Shown: piece after piece, positions 34,614 to 44,256 of the stretch
Layout: every line of letters starts with the position of its first letter
Numbering within the stretch: the first letter of the stretch is position 1
Source: Streptomyces sp. WM6386
Lineage (GTDB): Bacteria > Actinomycetota > Actinomycetes > Streptomycetales > Streptomycetaceae
DNA: 64,000 bases
Assembly: GCF_000972385.1 (NCBI RefSeq)
Contig: NZ_JXTE01000005.1
Span: 62,001 to 126,000 of the forward strand
Direction of reading: 5' to 3'
Notes under the pieces: model-generated
The model's database searches: none
What the model saw: only the letters and a program-made list of their open reading frames with translations
Told to the model about the DNA's origin: nothing
Translations under genes and position numbers: made by a program

Positions 34614-36734
34614 GTGACCGCCGAGACGTCCGTGCCGTCCACAGCGCTGCTGGCAGGAGCAGACCGGGACGGTTCCAACTACACCGCGCGGCACCTCCTC
34701 GTCCTCGAGGGGCTCGAGGCCGTGCGCAAGCGCCCGGGTATGTATATCGGCTCGACCGACAGTCGAGGCCTGATGCACTGCCTCTGGGAGATCATCGACA
34801 ACTCCGTGGACGAGGCCCTCGGGGGCTACTGCGACCACATCGAGGTCATCCTGCACGATGACGCCTCGGTGGAGGTCCGGGACAACGGCCGGGGCATCCC
34901 GGTCGATGTCGAGCCCAAGACCGGCCTGTCCGGCGTCGAGGTCGTCATGACCAAGCTGCACGCCGGCGGCAAGTTCGGCGGAGGGTCGTACGCGGCCTCC
35001 GGCGGCCTGCACGGCGTCGGTGCCTCCGTGGTGAACGCCCTGTCCGCGCGGCTGGACGTCGAGGTGGACCGCGCCGGGAACACGCACGCGATCAGCTTCC
35101 GGCGCGGCGTACCCGGTGCCTTCGCCGCAGTCGGTCCCGACGCCAAGTTCGAGACCGGCGGACTGCGCAAGACCAAGCGGGTCCCCAAGACCCGCACCGG
35201 TACGCGCGTGCGGTACTGGGCCGACCGGCAGATCTTCCTCAAGGACGCCAAGCTGTCCTTGGAGAACCTCCACCAGCGTGCCCGTCAGACCGCGTTCCTG
35301 GTGCCGGGGCTGACCATCGTCGTCCGTGACGAGTTCGGTCTCGGCGAGGGCGGCAGCAAGGGAGAGGAGTCCTTCCGCTTCGACGGCGGCATCAGCGAGT
35401 TCTGCGAATACCTCGCCACCGACAAGGCGGTTTGCGACGTCCTCCGTTTCTCCGGCCAGGGCACCTTCAAGGAGACCGTGCCGGTCCTGGACGAGCATGG
35501 ACAGATGACGCCCACCCAGGTCACCCGGGAGCTCGACGTCGACGTCGCCATGCGCTGGGGCACGGGCTACGACACGACCCTCAAGTCGTTCGTGAACATC
35601 ATCGCCACCCCCAAGGGCGGCACTCACGTCGCGGGCTTCGAGACCGCCGTGGCCAGCACAATGAACGAGGTGCTGCGCGGCAAGAAACTGCTCCGCGTCG
35701 CCGAGGACGACATCGTCAAGGACGACGCCCTGGAGGGCCTTACGGCGGTGGTGACGGTGCGACTGGCCGAACCGCAGTTCGAGGGTCAGACGAAGGAGGT
35801 CCTCGGCACCTCGGCGGCCCGCCGCATCGTGAACACCGTGATCGCCAAGGAGCTCAAGGCGTTCCTGACGTCCACGAAGCGGGACGCGGCGGCACAGGCC
35901 CGGGTCGTCATGGAGAAGGCGGTCGCTGCCGCACGCACGCGTATCGCGGCCCGCCAGCACAAGGACGCGCAGCGCCGGAAGACGGCCCTGGAGTCCTCGT
36001 CGCTGCCTGCCAAGCTCGCCGACTGCCGCAGCGACGACGTCGACCGCAGCGAGCTGTTCATCGTCGAGGGAGACTCCGCGCTCGGTACGGCGAAGCTGGC
36101 CCGGAACTCCGAGTTCCAGGCGCTGCTGCCGATCCGCGGCAAGATCCTCAACGTCCAGAAGTCGTCCGTGACCGACATGCTCAAGAACGCCGAGTGCGGT
36201 GCGATCATCCAGGTCATAGGAGCGGGGTCGGGCCGGACCTTCGACATCGACGCGGCCCGCTACGGCAAGATCATCATGATGACCGACGCCGATGTGGACG
36301 GCTCGCACATCCGGACCCTGCTGCTGACGCTGTTCCAGCGCTACATGCGGCCGATGATCGAGGCGGGCCGGGTGTTCGCGGCGGTGCCGCCGCTGCACCG
36401 CGTCGAGCTCGTCCAGCCCAAGAAGGGGCAGGACAAGTACGTCTACACGTACTCGGACCGAGAGCTGCGCGACAAGCTCATGGAGTTCCAGACGAAGGGC
36501 GTTCGGTACAAGGACTCCATCCAGCGGTACAAGGGCCTCGGTGAGATGGACGCCGACCAGCTGGCCGAGACGACGATGGACCCTCGCCACCGCACTCTGC
36601 GACGCATCACCCTCTCCGACCTGGAGGCCGCCGAGCAGGTCTTCGACCTCCTGATGGGCAATGATGTGGCGCCGCGCAAGGAGTTCATCTCCAGCTCGGC
36701 GGCGACGCTGGACCGCTCGCGCATCGACGCGTAA
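34614..36734 (+). CDS. parE: DNA topoisomerase IV subunit B
   Basis: ATPase subunit of the type II topoisomerase that decatenates chromosomes, working with ParC encoded at 50.4-52.9 kb. Seen: the GHKL motifs IIDNSVDEALGG, DNGRGIPV and GGLHGVGASVVNALS, the TOPRIM motif ELFIVEGDSALGTAKLARN with its catalytic glutamate, and the metal-binding MTDADVDGSHIRTLLLT. The 706-aa length fits. GTG 34614 has GAGGAG 8 nt upstream; longer frames lack a site. It could be mistaken for GyrB, but the pairing with the separate parC and the location fit ParE. Confidence 0.93.
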   Translation: MTAETSVPSTALLAGADRDGSNYTARHLLVLEGLEAVRKRPGMYIGSTDSRGLMHCLWEIIDNSVDEALGGYCDHIEVILHDDASVEVRDNGRGIPVDVEPKTGLSGVEVVMTKLHAGGKFGGGSYAASGGLHGVGASVVNALSARLDVEVDRAGNTHAISFRRGVPGAFAAVGPDAKFETGGLRKTKRVPKTRTGTRVRYWADRQIFLKDAKLSLENLHQRARQTAFLVPGLTIVVRDEFGLGEGGSKGEESFRFDGGISEFCEYLATDKAVCDVLRFSGQGTFKETVPVLDEHGQMTPTQVTRELDVDVAMRWGTGYDTTLKSFVNIIATPKGGTHVAGFETAVASTMNEVLRGKKLLRVAEDDIVKDDALEGLTAVVTVRLAEPQFEGQTKEVLGTSAARRIVNTVIAKELKAFLTSTKRDAAAQARVVMEKAVAAARTRIAARQHKDAQRRKTALESSSLPAKLADCRSDDVDRSELFIVEGDSALGTAKLARNSEFQALLPIRGKILNVQKSSVTDMLKNAECGAIIQVIGAGSGRTFDIDAARYGKIIMMTDADVDGSHIRTLLLTLFQRYMRPMIEAGRVFAAVPPLHRVELVQPKKGQDKYVYTYSDRELRDKLMEFQTKGVRYKDSIQRYKGLGEMDADQLAETTMDPRHRTLRRITLSDLEAAEQVFDLLMGNDVAPRKEFISSSAATLDRSRIDA

Positions 36735-37148
36735 CGCTGGGCTTGGGCCGGGAACCCGGACCGGCGATGCCGGAGCGGGCCCCGGCCGGGCTTGGCGAGG
36801 CCGGGCCGAGGGGCGCGGCTGCGCTGGGAGTGGTCGCCCAGGGCTGGCGACGTCGCCGAGCTCGGTCTGGGTGTGTCCGAGGTGTGCCTTTGGTTCATCG
36901 AGAGGCGCACGGGCGCTTCCGGCTGGGCGCGAGGCGACGGGAACGGTCGGTGTCGGCCGACGTCGGGTCGCCCGCCTACGAATGGCTCGCGGCAGCGTCT
37001 CTCCACCCGTGGGTGGACGCCGCCGCTCTCGCGGATCCACCCACGATCCACCCCTGATCCGATCTTCTGACCTGCGAATTTCCGTAGCTTCGAAGGCGTC
37101 GGCAGCGCCCGCTGCCGGCACTGACCTTCTTTGCTCACGGAGGCTCTG
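36735..37148. other. Intergenic stretch after parE
   Basis: A GC stem at 36781-36805 (CCCGGCC, 11-nt loop, GGCCGGG) may terminate parE. Further on, TCCACCC-GT-GGGTGGA, a palindrome near 37003-37018, is followed by two more GATCCACCC copies, giving a small cluster of one sequence. No credible gene is present. Confidence 0.4.
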
Positions 37149-37673
37149 ATGTCCGGGCTGGTCGACGCGTTTCTGATCGTGGCCGTGGTCGCCCTGGTGA
37201 TCGCGCGCCAGTTCCGCGCGCAGCAGATCGACGCGGGTCGGCGCTGGTGGCTGCTGCCCGTCGTTCTGGGCGTCGTGGCGCTGCGCGAGCCCGGCATCGT
37301 CGATGCCCATCACCACACGGCGTCGGTCGTCCTGCTCACCGCCGAGCTGCTCATCGGTCTGGCCACCGGAGCCGCCTGGGCCTGGACCACCCGCATATGG
37401 ACGGAGCCGGACGGAGCCGTGTGGAGCAAGAGCACCAAGGCGAGCGGCATGGTCTGGTTCGTCGGCATAGCCCTCCGCGTCGGCCTCTACGCCCTGGGTG
37501 CCGCACTGGGCGTCCACCAGGAGTCGTCCGCCCTGCTCCTCGCCCTGGCAGCCACGCTGCTCGTCCGCTCGGGGATCCTCGCCCTTCGTGCTCAGTCCCT
37601 GCACACGGCTCCCGCACAAGGCGCGGCGTACGGTGACGGCATGCCCCGGCCCGCATGGAAGGAGCGTGTGTGA
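37149..37673 (+). CDS. Membrane protein, CcdC/DUF1453-like
   Basis: A 174-aa protein with four or five membrane segments (LVDAFLIVAVVALVIARQF, WLLPVVLGVVAL, TASVVLLTAELLIGLATGAAWAWTTRIW, GMVWFVGIALRVGLYALGAALGV, LLLALAATLLVRSGIL). The layout, with conserved GAAWAWTTRIW and a late Arg in the fourth segment, recalls the CcdC/DUF1453 group. GGAGG stands before the ATG. Its stop overlaps the kinase start (GTGTGA), so it is coupled to the two-component system and may be part of its sensing. Confidence 0.72.
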   Translation: MSGLVDAFLIVAVVALVIARQFRAQQIDAGRRWWLLPVVLGVVALREPGIVDAHHHTASVVLLTAELLIGLATGAAWAWTTRIWTEPDGAVWSKSTKASGMVWFVGIALRVGLYALGAALGVHQESSALLLALAATLLVRSGILALRAQSLHTAPAQGAAYGDGMPRPAWKERV

Positions 37674-38821
37674 CGGAGAACGCCTGGACACGCTGGCCTT
37701 CCCGGGAGGCGCTGGGCCGTGACGGCGCCGCGCGATCCCGACGGCTGATCGGCCGGGTCGTGCGGCTGTTGGTGATCGGCATGCTGCTGTGGGGTGCGTA
37801 CGACAGGACTCACGTCCATGGATGGGGCGTGGTCGGGGCCGTTGCGGGAGTTCTGCTGACCGCCTTCGTCGCCTGGGCGTTCTGGCGCGCCACGCTCGCG
37901 CACCGGCTCCTGCCGTCGCTCGCGCTCATCGCCGTGCTGGTGGGGATCGCGGTCGTGTGGCAGGCCGCCGACTTCACAACGGTGGCTCTCGTCATCTGGT
38001 GCGGTTGTGCCATCAGCGCCCTGGAGCGGCTGACCCTCGTTGCCGCGCTGCCCGTGACGGCGGTCTCCCTCGCGGCCTTCGCCGCGATGAACAACGACGT
38101 GTGGCTGACGACCGCGGTGACGGCGGCCGGACTGGCGCTCGCCGGCTATACCCTGCGCCTCGACGCCGAAGCCCGTGGCAACGCCCAGCGGCTGCTGGCG
38201 CAGGAGCGGGCCGCGCGGGTGGCGGAGGCGGAGTCGGCGGCCCTCGCGGAACGGGCCCGCATCGCACGGGAGATCCACGACGTGCTGGCGCACAGCCTCT
38301 CGGCGCAGCTCGTGCATCTGGAGGCCGCCCGGCTTCTGATCGAGCGGGGCGTCGACCGGGAGCAGATCCTCGAGCGGGTCGTGGCGGCACGGGGGATGGC
38401 GCGGGACGGGCTTGCCGAGACCCGGCAGGCTCTCTCGGCGCTGCGCGGTGATCTGACGCCGCTGGAGGACTTCCTGGCCCAGCTCGTGGAGACGACCGCC
38501 GATGCCGAGGTCACCATTACGGGTGAGCGCAGGGGCCTGTCGGCCGAAGCCTCGCAGGCTGTCCGCAGGGTGGCCCAGGAGGCGCTGACCAATGTCCGCA
38601 AGCACGCTCCGGGCGCCAAGGTGCGGCTGAGGCTGGACTACGGCGAACATCAAGTGACCCTGGGCGTACAGGACTCGGGAGGATCGCCGGGTGAACTCAC
38701 CGCTGTGGGGGCCGGGTACGGTCTGCTGGGTATGCGGGAGCGTGCCGAACTGCTCGGCGGTTCGCTGGAGGCCGGGCCGGACGAGGAGGGGTTCGTGGTG
38801 ACGCTGAAGGTGCCCGTATGA
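37670..38821 (+). CDS. Sensor histidine kinase (NarL-type, HisKA_3)
   Basis: Membrane sensor of 383 aa. About five membrane segments fill residues 25-155 with little extracytoplasmic loop, so it may sense a membrane signal. The HisKA_3 motif AREIHDVLAHSLSAQLVHLE has the phospho-accepting His203. The ATPase part has an N-box RVAQEALTNVRKHA and a G-box GYGLLGMRERAELLGG. The GTG overlaps the upstream stop by four bases, with GGAAGGAG upstream, and the gene's own stop overlaps the response regulator start (ATGA). The signal is not known. Confidence 0.9.
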   Translation: MTENAWTRWPSREALGRDGAARSRRLIGRVVRLLVIGMLLWGAYDRTHVHGWGVVGAVAGVLLTAFVAWAFWRATLAHRLLPSLALIAVLVGIAVVWQAADFTTVALVIWCGCAISALERLTLVAALPVTAVSLAAFAAMNNDVWLTTAVTAAGLALAGYTLRLDAEARGNAQRLLAQERAARVAEAESAALAERARIAREIHDVLAHSLSAQLVHLEAARLLIERGVDREQILERVVAARGMARDGLAETRQALSALRGDLTPLEDFLAQLVETTADAEVTITGERRGLSAEASQAVRRVAQEALTNVRKHAPGAKVRLRLDYGEHQVTLGVQDSGGSPGELTAVGAGYGLLGMRERAELLGGSLEAGPDEEGFVVTLKVPV

Positions 38822-39501
38822 CGGAGGAGGTCCAGGGCAGGACCGCGCGGGTGGTGGTCGCTGACGACCAGACCGTCGTCCGGGAGGGCATCGTGATGCT
38901 GCTCGGATTGCTGCCCGGCGTCGAGGTCGTCGGCGCGGCAGGAGACGGGCACGAGGCGGTGCGGCTCGTGGCCGAACTCGCCCCGGACGTGGTGCTGATG
39001 GACCTGCGTATGCCCCGTTGTGACGGCGTGGAGGCGACCCGGCGGATCCGGACCGAGCACCCCGGTACCCAGGTGGCGGTGCTCACCACGTACGCGGACG
39101 ACGAGTCGCTGTTCCCGGCGCTGCGAGCCGGTGCGCGCGGCTATCTGACGAAGGACGCGGGAGGGGACGAGATCGTCAGGGCGGTGCACAGTGTGCTGTC
39201 CGGGGACGCCGGGCTGTCGCCGAGCATCCAGCGGCGGTTGCTGGAGCGGTTGTCGGACCCCGTGCCGCAGTCGGCCGAGCCGGTGGAGGCGCCGGACGGG
39301 CTCACGGGGCGGGAGACCGAGGTGCTGGTGCTGATCGCCGATGGGCTCAGCAACCAGGAGATCGCCAGAAGACTTCATGTCTCCACCGCGACCGTGAAGA
39401 CGCACATCAACAACCTGTTCGCCAAGACAGGGCTCAAGGACCGGGCGCAGGCGGTGCGTTACGCGTATGCGAAGGGACTTGTGCGGCCTCCGGCGGGTTG
39501 A
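38818..39501 (+). CDS. LuxR/NarL-family response regulator
   Basis: Partner of the kinase just upstream (4-bp overlap). The receiver domain has acidic VVADDQ, phospho-accepting Asp62 in LMDLRMPR, the conserved Thr in LTTY and Lys in YLTKDA. The LuxR-type HTH at about 160-222 reads LTGRETEVLVLIADGLSNQEIARRLHVSTATVKTHINNLFAKTGLKDRAQAV. The length of 227 aa is standard. The targets are not known; the membrane protein in the same operon is a candidate. Confidence 0.93.
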   Translation: MTEEVQGRTARVVVADDQTVVREGIVMLLGLLPGVEVVGAAGDGHEAVRLVAELAPDVVLMDLRMPRCDGVEATRRIRTEHPGTQVAVLTTYADDESLFPALRAGARGYLTKDAGGDEIVRAVHSVLSGDAGLSPSIQRRLLERLSDPVPQSAEPVEAPDGLTGRETEVLVLIADGLSNQEIARRLHVSTATVKTHINNLFAKTGLKDRAQAVRYAYAKGLVRPPAG

Positions 39502-39570
39502 GTCACCTGATGGGGTGAAGCGCGAGGGGAAGAAGAGTCGGGGATCTTCCCGTTCTGTCCATCCTTGGGC

Positions 39571-40134
39571 ATGCAGTCAAGCAACGGTCGTCCCCGCGAC
39601 GGCGGGGGTGGTCCCGAAAGTGCGGCCGAACACCACGACGGTCGTGACCCGGCACTCGCCGAGGCGCCCGAAGCCGTGAGGTACGAGGACCCCTGGTACG
39701 ACGCACTCGCCTCCGGCTGGGGCGAGTTGGGCGGTGCCGGTGCGCCTGTGCCGTTGCCCGTTGCTCAGGCCGGGCGGGCGCAGCGGGAGGAGGAGGCGGC
39801 GGCTGCGGACGTGTACCTCCAGGTGCAGGGCAGTGCGGCCTTCCAGGAGGTGCGCGGCCGGTACCGGAGGTTCGTCGTGCCGGCGTGCGTCGTGTTCTTC
39901 GGCTGGTATGTGGGGTACGTCGTGACCGCGACGACCGCGCCCGGGTTGATGGCACGGCCGGTGGCGGGTGCGGTGAACGTGGCGATGGTCGCTGGGCTGG
40001 GGCAGTTCCTCACCACCTTCCTGCTGACGTGGGCGTACGCCCGGCACGCGCGGCTGCGCAGGGATCGGGCGGCACTGGAGCTGCGTTGGGACACCCAGGA
40101 GCTGACACGGGGCATCCGGGGCGGTGCTTCGTGA
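39571..40134 (+). CDS. DUF485 membrane protein
   Basis: A 187-aa protein with a hydrophilic, acidic N-terminus (~80 residues) and the DUF485 core, FQEVRGRYRRFVVPACVVFFGWYVGYVVTATTAPGLMARPVAGAVNVAMVAGLGQFLTTFLLTWAYARHA, containing two membrane segments. DUF485 proteins are regularly encoded directly before acetate/solute symporters, and here the stop overlaps the symporter start (GTGA), so they are translated together. The start (ATG 39571 or TTG 39565) is uncertain because no clear ribosome site is seen. Confidence 0.85.
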   Translation: MQSSNGRPRDGGGGPESAAEHHDGRDPALAEAPEAVRYEDPWYDALASGWGELGGAGAPVPLPVAQAGRAQREEEAAAADVYLQVQGSAAFQEVRGRYRRFVVPACVVFFGWYVGYVVTATTAPGLMARPVAGAVNVAMVAGLGQFLTTFLLTWAYARHARLRRDRAALELRWDTQELTRGIRGGAS

Positions 40135-41723
40135 CGGGCAATCATCAGACGCTGGCGTTACTGCTGTTCAGCGCGTTCGTCGCGGTCACGCTGGCGATCA
40201 CGACGTGGGTGAGCCGCAACCGGCATGGTTCGGCGGAGGAGTTCTACGCGGGGGGTCGCCTTTTCTCACCGATGGAGAATGGTTTTGCCATCGCGGGCGA
40301 CTACATGTCGGCGGCATCCTTCCTGGGCATCTCCGGTCTCATCGCGCTCTTCGGGTACGACGGGATGCTGTACTCGGTGGGCTTTCTCGTGGCGTGGCTG
40401 GTGGTGCTGTTCCTGGTCGCCGAACTGGTGCGCAACTGCGGGCGGTTCACGCTGGCCGACGTGGTGGCGGCGCGGATGCGTGAGCGGCCGGTGCGGATCG
40501 CGGCGGGAACTTCCTCGGTCACGGTGTCCGTTCTGTATCTGGTGGCGCAGATGGTGGGCGCGGGGAGTCTGGTCGCCCTGCTGCTCGGTGGTACCAGCGA
40601 GGCCGCGCAGACCTGGACGGTCATCGGGGTCGGCGCGCTCATGGTGATCTATGTGTCGTTGGGAGGGATGCGGGCCACCACATGGATTCAGATCGTGAAG
40701 GCGGTCCTGCTCCTCAGCGGCACGATCGTGTTGACCGTGCTCGTTCTGGTGCGGTTCCACGGCAATTTCGACCAGCTGTTGCTCACCGCGGCCGAACGCA
40801 GCGGGCACGGCGAGAAGTTCCTGGCACCCGGGCTCAAGTACGGCGAGGACTGGACCGCACGCTTCGACTTCATGAGCCTGGGACTCGCGCTCGTCCTGGG
40901 CACGGCGGGGCTGCCGCACATCCTCTCGCGCTTCTACACCGTGCCCACGGCGCGGGCCGCACGCCGTTCGGTGGTCTGGTCGATCGGGCTCATCGGCGGC
41001 TTCTATCTGATGACGATCGTCCTCGGTTTCGGGGCGGCCGCGATCGTGGGGCCGGAAGCCGTGCGCGGGTCCAACGCGGCCGGGAACACGGCCGTACCCC
41101 TGCTCGCCCTCGACCTGGGCGGAGGCACGGACTCCACAGGCGGAACGGTTCTGTTCGCGATCGTCGCCGCCATCGCCTTCGCCACGATCCTCGCGGTCGT
41201 CGCCGGGGTCACCCTCGCCTCCTCCGCATCCGTGGCTCACGACCTGTACGCGTCGCTGCGGCGGCCGAACGCGAAGCCCCGCAGCGAGGTCGCCGTGGCG
41301 CGCGTCGCCGCCGTCGGTATCGGCGTGGTGGCGATCGGGCTCGGCCTCCTGGCCCGCGACCTCAACGTCGCCTTCCTGGTCGGGCTCGCCTTCGCGGTCG
41401 CCGCGTCCGCCAATCTGCCTGTGCTGCTCTACTCGCTGTTCTGGCGCGGCTTCACCACTCGGGGCGCGGTGTGGGCGGTGTACGGCGGGCTGATCCCGGC
41501 CGTGGTGCTCGTGCTGCTGTCGCCGGTGGTGTCGGGAAGCCCCGCGTCCCTGTTCCCGGGGGTCGACTTCCAGGTCTTCCCGTTGCAGAACCCCGGCCTC
41601 GTCTCGATCCCGCTGGGCTTCGTCGCCGGCTGGCTCGGGACGGTCACCTCGGCGGAGGTGGCGGACGAGGCCAAGCACGCGGAGACCGAGGTGCGGTCGC
41701 TCACGGGGGCGGGAGCCGCCTAG
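40131..41723 (+). CDS. Sodium:solute symporter, cation/acetate (ActP) type
   Basis: Secondary transporter of the SSS family, 530 aa, with about 13 membrane segments. Family signatures are seen: EEFYAGGRLFSPMENGFAIAGDYMSAASFLGISGLIALFGYDG near residues 36-80, GTAGLPHILSRFYTVPTARAARRSV, and the late GLAFAVAASANLPVLLYSLFWRGFTTRGA. These match the ActP/YjcG branch that imports acetate or similar monocarboxylates with Na+. The GTG overlaps the DUF485 stop. The DcuS/DcuR-like pair converging from the other side may control it, which is inference from proximity. Confidence 0.92.
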   Translation: MTGNHQTLALLLFSAFVAVTLAITTWVSRNRHGSAEEFYAGGRLFSPMENGFAIAGDYMSAASFLGISGLIALFGYDGMLYSVGFLVAWLVVLFLVAELVRNCGRFTLADVVAARMRERPVRIAAGTSSVTVSVLYLVAQMVGAGSLVALLLGGTSEAAQTWTVIGVGALMVIYVSLGGMRATTWIQIVKAVLLLSGTIVLTVLVLVRFHGNFDQLLLTAAERSGHGEKFLAPGLKYGEDWTARFDFMSLGLALVLGTAGLPHILSRFYTVPTARAARRSVVWSIGLIGGFYLMTIVLGFGAAAIVGPEAVRGSNAAGNTAVPLLALDLGGGTDSTGGTVLFAIVAAIAFATILAVVAGVTLASSASVAHDLYASLRRPNAKPRSEVAVARVAAVGIGVVAIGLGLLARDLNVAFLVGLAFAVAASANLPVLLYSLFWRGFTTRGAVWAVYGGLIPAVVLVLLSPVVSGSPASLFPGVDFQVFPLQNPGLVSIPLGFVAGWLGTVTSAEVADEAKHAETEVRSLTGAGAA

Positions 41724-41761
41724 GTCGTCGAGACGACGACGGGGTGACATCCGTAAGAGGG

Positions 41762-41804
41762 GAGGGCACGGTTCCCTTCCCCCGCCCCCACGGGCCGTGC
41801 CCTC
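41762..41804. terminator. Hairpin between the symporter and the converging response regulator
   Basis: GAGGGCACGG at 41762-41771 pairs with CCGTGCCCTC at 41795-41804. The right arm overlaps the stop codon of the minus-strand response regulator. Confidence 0.72.
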
Positions 41805-42483
41805 AGGCGCGGGTCGCCCACACGTAACGGTGTTCCGGGCGGCCCGCGTCGCCGTATTTGAGGGTGAGACGGGCGCGTCCCGTGCGTTCCAGGAGCTTCA
41901 GATAACGCTGTGCGGTCTGGCGGCTCACTCCGGTCCGTTCGGCGATCTCCTGGGCCGACAGGGGCCCTTCGGCGTTCATCAGGGACTGCCGTACGAGCTC
42001 CGCGGTCGTGGGGGAGTGGCCCTTGGGCAGGTCCGGCTCCGACGGCGCCGACAGGGCGCCGAAGATGCGGTCCACCTCGGCCTGTTCCGCCTCGCCGCCG
42101 CCGTCGAGGGTGCGGCGCAGCTCCGCGTACGCCTCCAGCTTGGCGCGCAGTCCCGCGAAGGCGAACGGCTTGACCAGGTACTGCAGCGCGCCCTGCCGCA
42201 TCGCAGCCTGCACGGTGGTGATGTCCCGGGCCGCCGTCACCATGATCACGTCGGTCTGGTGGCCGCGGCGGCGCATCTCCTGGACGACCGACAGACCCGT
42301 CTCGTCGGGCAGGTAGTGGTCCATGAGGACCAGGTCGAGCCGGGGCAGCAGCTCCACCTGGCGCAGCGCCTCCGCCGCGCTGTGCGCCTCGCCCGCCACA
42401 TGGAAGCCCGGCACCTTCTCCACATAGGCGGCGTTGACTCGCGCAACACGTGTGTCGTCGTCCACGACAAGGACCTCGATCAT
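41803..42483 (-). CDS. CitB/DcuR-type response regulator
   Basis: Response regulator of 226 aa with a receiver domain (VLVVDDD, Asp55 in LMDHYLPDETG, Thr in MVTAARD, Lys in YLVKPF) and a C-terminal HTH (TAELVRQSLMNAEGPLSAQEIAERTGVSRQTAQRYLKLLERTGRARLTLKYG), the CitB/DcuR arrangement. The ATG overlaps the kinase stop by one base (TGATG), with GAGGAGG upstream; GTG 42486 is an alternative start. It pairs with the adjacent DcuS-like sensor and probably answers to a carboxylic acid. Confidence 0.9.
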   Translation of the reverse strand: MIEVLVVDDDTRVARVNAAYVEKVPGFHVAGEAHSAAEALRQVELLPRLDLVLMDHYLPDETGLSVVQEMRRRGHQTDVIMVTAARDITTVQAAMRQGALQYLVKPFAFAGLRAKLEAYAELRRTLDGGGEAEQAEVDRIFGALSAPSEPDLPKGHSPTTAELVRQSLMNAEGPLSAQEIAERTGVSRQTAQRYLKLLERTGRARLTLKYGDAGRPEHRYVWATRA

Positions 42484-44150
42484 CACGACTCCTCCTCGAC
42501 GACTGTGGGTACGGTGAGCGCCGGTTCCAGGTCGGGGCCCGCCAGTGCCTCCGGCAGGACGACGGTGAACTCCGCACCCCCGCCGTCGGCCTCGGTCACG
42601 GTCGCGCTGCCGCCCTGGCGCTCGGCCAGCCTGCGCACCAGTGAGAGCCCGATGCCGCGCTTGCCGTGTGCCGGCGGCTTCTTCGTGGACCAGCCCTCGG
42701 TGAAGACCAGTTCACGGTGTTCCGCGGGGATCCCCGGCCCCGTGTCACGCACTCTGAGGACGGCGGTACGTCCCTCGGCGCGCAACTCGACCTCCACGCG
42801 CGCGTGCGGTTTGCCCGCGACGGCGTCCAGCGCGTTGTCCACCAGGTTGCCGACGACCGTGACGATGCCGCGGGGATCGATCAGCTGATCGGGAAGCCAG
42901 GTCCGGTCCGAGATCCACAGCGCGACCGCGCGCTCCGCCGCGACGGTCGCCTTGCCGACCAGCAGGGCCGCGAGCAGCGGGTCCCTGATCTTCTCGGTGA
43001 CCTGCTCCGCGGTGGCGCGATGGTCGCCGACCACCTCTCCGACGAACTCCACGGCGTCGTCGTACATCTCCAGTTCGAGCAGGCCGAGGACCGTGTGCAT
43101 CCGGTTGGCGTGCTCGTGGTCCTGGGCGCGCAGGGCGTCGATCAGACCGCGCGTCGAATCGAGCTCCCGGCCCAACTGCTCCAGTTCGGTACGGTCGCGC
43201 AGGGTGGCGACGGCGCCGCCGTCGTCGGTGGGCATGCGGTTGGCGATCAGGACCCGCTGGCCGCGCACAGTGAGCAGATCGGTGCCGGTCACCCGGCCGG
43301 CCAGTACGTCGGTCGTACGGCCCTCGCCGAGCGCCTCGTCCAGAGAGCGGCCGACGGCCTCGTCGCCGATGCCGAGCAGGCGTCGCGCCTCGTCGTTGAG
43401 GAGGCGGATACGACCGCTGCGGTCCAGAGCGACGACGCCCTCCCTGATGCCGTGCAGCATCGCCTCGCGCTCCGCGAGCAGCGCCGAGATGTCGGAGAAG
43501 GCCAGGTCACGGGTCTGCCGCTGGACCCGCCGGGAGATGAGCCAGGCGGCAAGCGCGCCGACGGCCAGGGCACCGCCCGCGTAGGCGAGCAGCCCCGGGA
43601 TCGCGTGGATCAGCCGGGCCCGCACGCTGTCGTACGCGATGCCCACCGAGACCGCGCCGATGATGTCGCCGTCGCTGTCGCGCAACGGCACCTTGCCGCG
43701 GGCCGAGCGGCCCAGGGTGCCGTCGTCGATCTCCATGACCTGCTCGCCGGCCAGCGCCCGCGCGGGGTCGGTGGAAACGATCCCGCCGATCTGCTGCCGG
43801 TCGGTGTGCGACCAGCGCACGCCCCTGGTGTTCATGATCACGACGTACTCGGCCTCGGTGGCCTTCCGGATCCGCTCGGCCTCCACCTGCACCGGTCCGT
43901 TCACCGACGGCGAGGTGCTCTGCAGGTCCTTCGCGATCTGCGGCTGCTCGGCGGTTGTCTGCGCGATCGCGAGGGCCCTGCGCATCGCCTGGTCGTCCAG
44001 CTGGTCGCTCAGCGGCGCGAGGAAGAGCCCGGTCGCGAGCACCGTGACCCCCGCGGCGATCGCGAGCTGCATCAGCAGCAGCTGCGAGAACATCCGCCGC
44101 GGCAGACCGAGGCGGAGGCGTCGTGCGGGGGGAGTGGGGCTCATACCCAT
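42483..44150 (-). CDS. CitA/DcuS-type sensor histidine kinase
   Basis: Sensor of 555 aa. A membrane segment at about 20-45 and another near 190-210 enclose an extracytoplasmic PDC/PAS domain (about 50-188, with RGVRWSHTDRQQIGG and GKVPLRDSDGDIIGAVSVGI). A cytoplasmic PAS follows (REGVVALDRSGRIRLLNDEARRLLG), then the DcuS-type H-box AQDHEHANRMHTVLGLLEL and the ATPase boxes NLVDNALDAV, DTGPGIP and KRGIGLSLVRRLAE. This architecture senses C4-dicarboxylates or citrate in known members. ATG 44144 behind TACCGT could be a leaderless start instead of 44150. The symporter next door is a likely target. Confidence 0.9.
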   Translation of the reverse strand: MGMSPTPPARRLRLGLPRRMFSQLLLMQLAIAAGVTVLATGLFLAPLSDQLDDQAMRRALAIAQTTAEQPQIAKDLQSTSPSVNGPVQVEAERIRKATEAEYVVIMNTRGVRWSHTDRQQIGGIVSTDPARALAGEQVMEIDDGTLGRSARGKVPLRDSDGDIIGAVSVGIAYDSVRARLIHAIPGLLAYAGGALAVGALAAWLISRRVQRQTRDLAFSDISALLAEREAMLHGIREGVVALDRSGRIRLLNDEARRLLGIGDEAVGRSLDEALGEGRTTDVLAGRVTGTDLLTVRGQRVLIANRMPTDDGGAVATLRDRTELEQLGRELDSTRGLIDALRAQDHEHANRMHTVLGLLELEMYDDAVEFVGEVVGDHRATAEQVTEKIRDPLLAALLVGKATVAAERAVALWISDRTWLPDQLIDPRGIVTVVGNLVDNALDAVAGKPHARVEVELRAEGRTAVLRVRDTGPGIPAEHRELVFTEGWSTKKPPAHGKRGIGLSLVRRLAERQGGSATVTEADGGGAEFTVVLPEALAGPDLEPALTVPTVVEEES

Positions 44151-44256
44151 GACGGTACGCGGACGGGTACGAGCTGCCGTAGGGGTGTGGCGTGGATCTC
44201 TTGATCAATACATGGAGGCCGTACGACCGTCACCGCACGGAAGCCGTACGCCCAGG

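Noticed and set aside
36743..37070. Small open frames after parE
   Set aside because: They overlap in several frames, have no consistent third-position GC pattern and no domain-like sequence.
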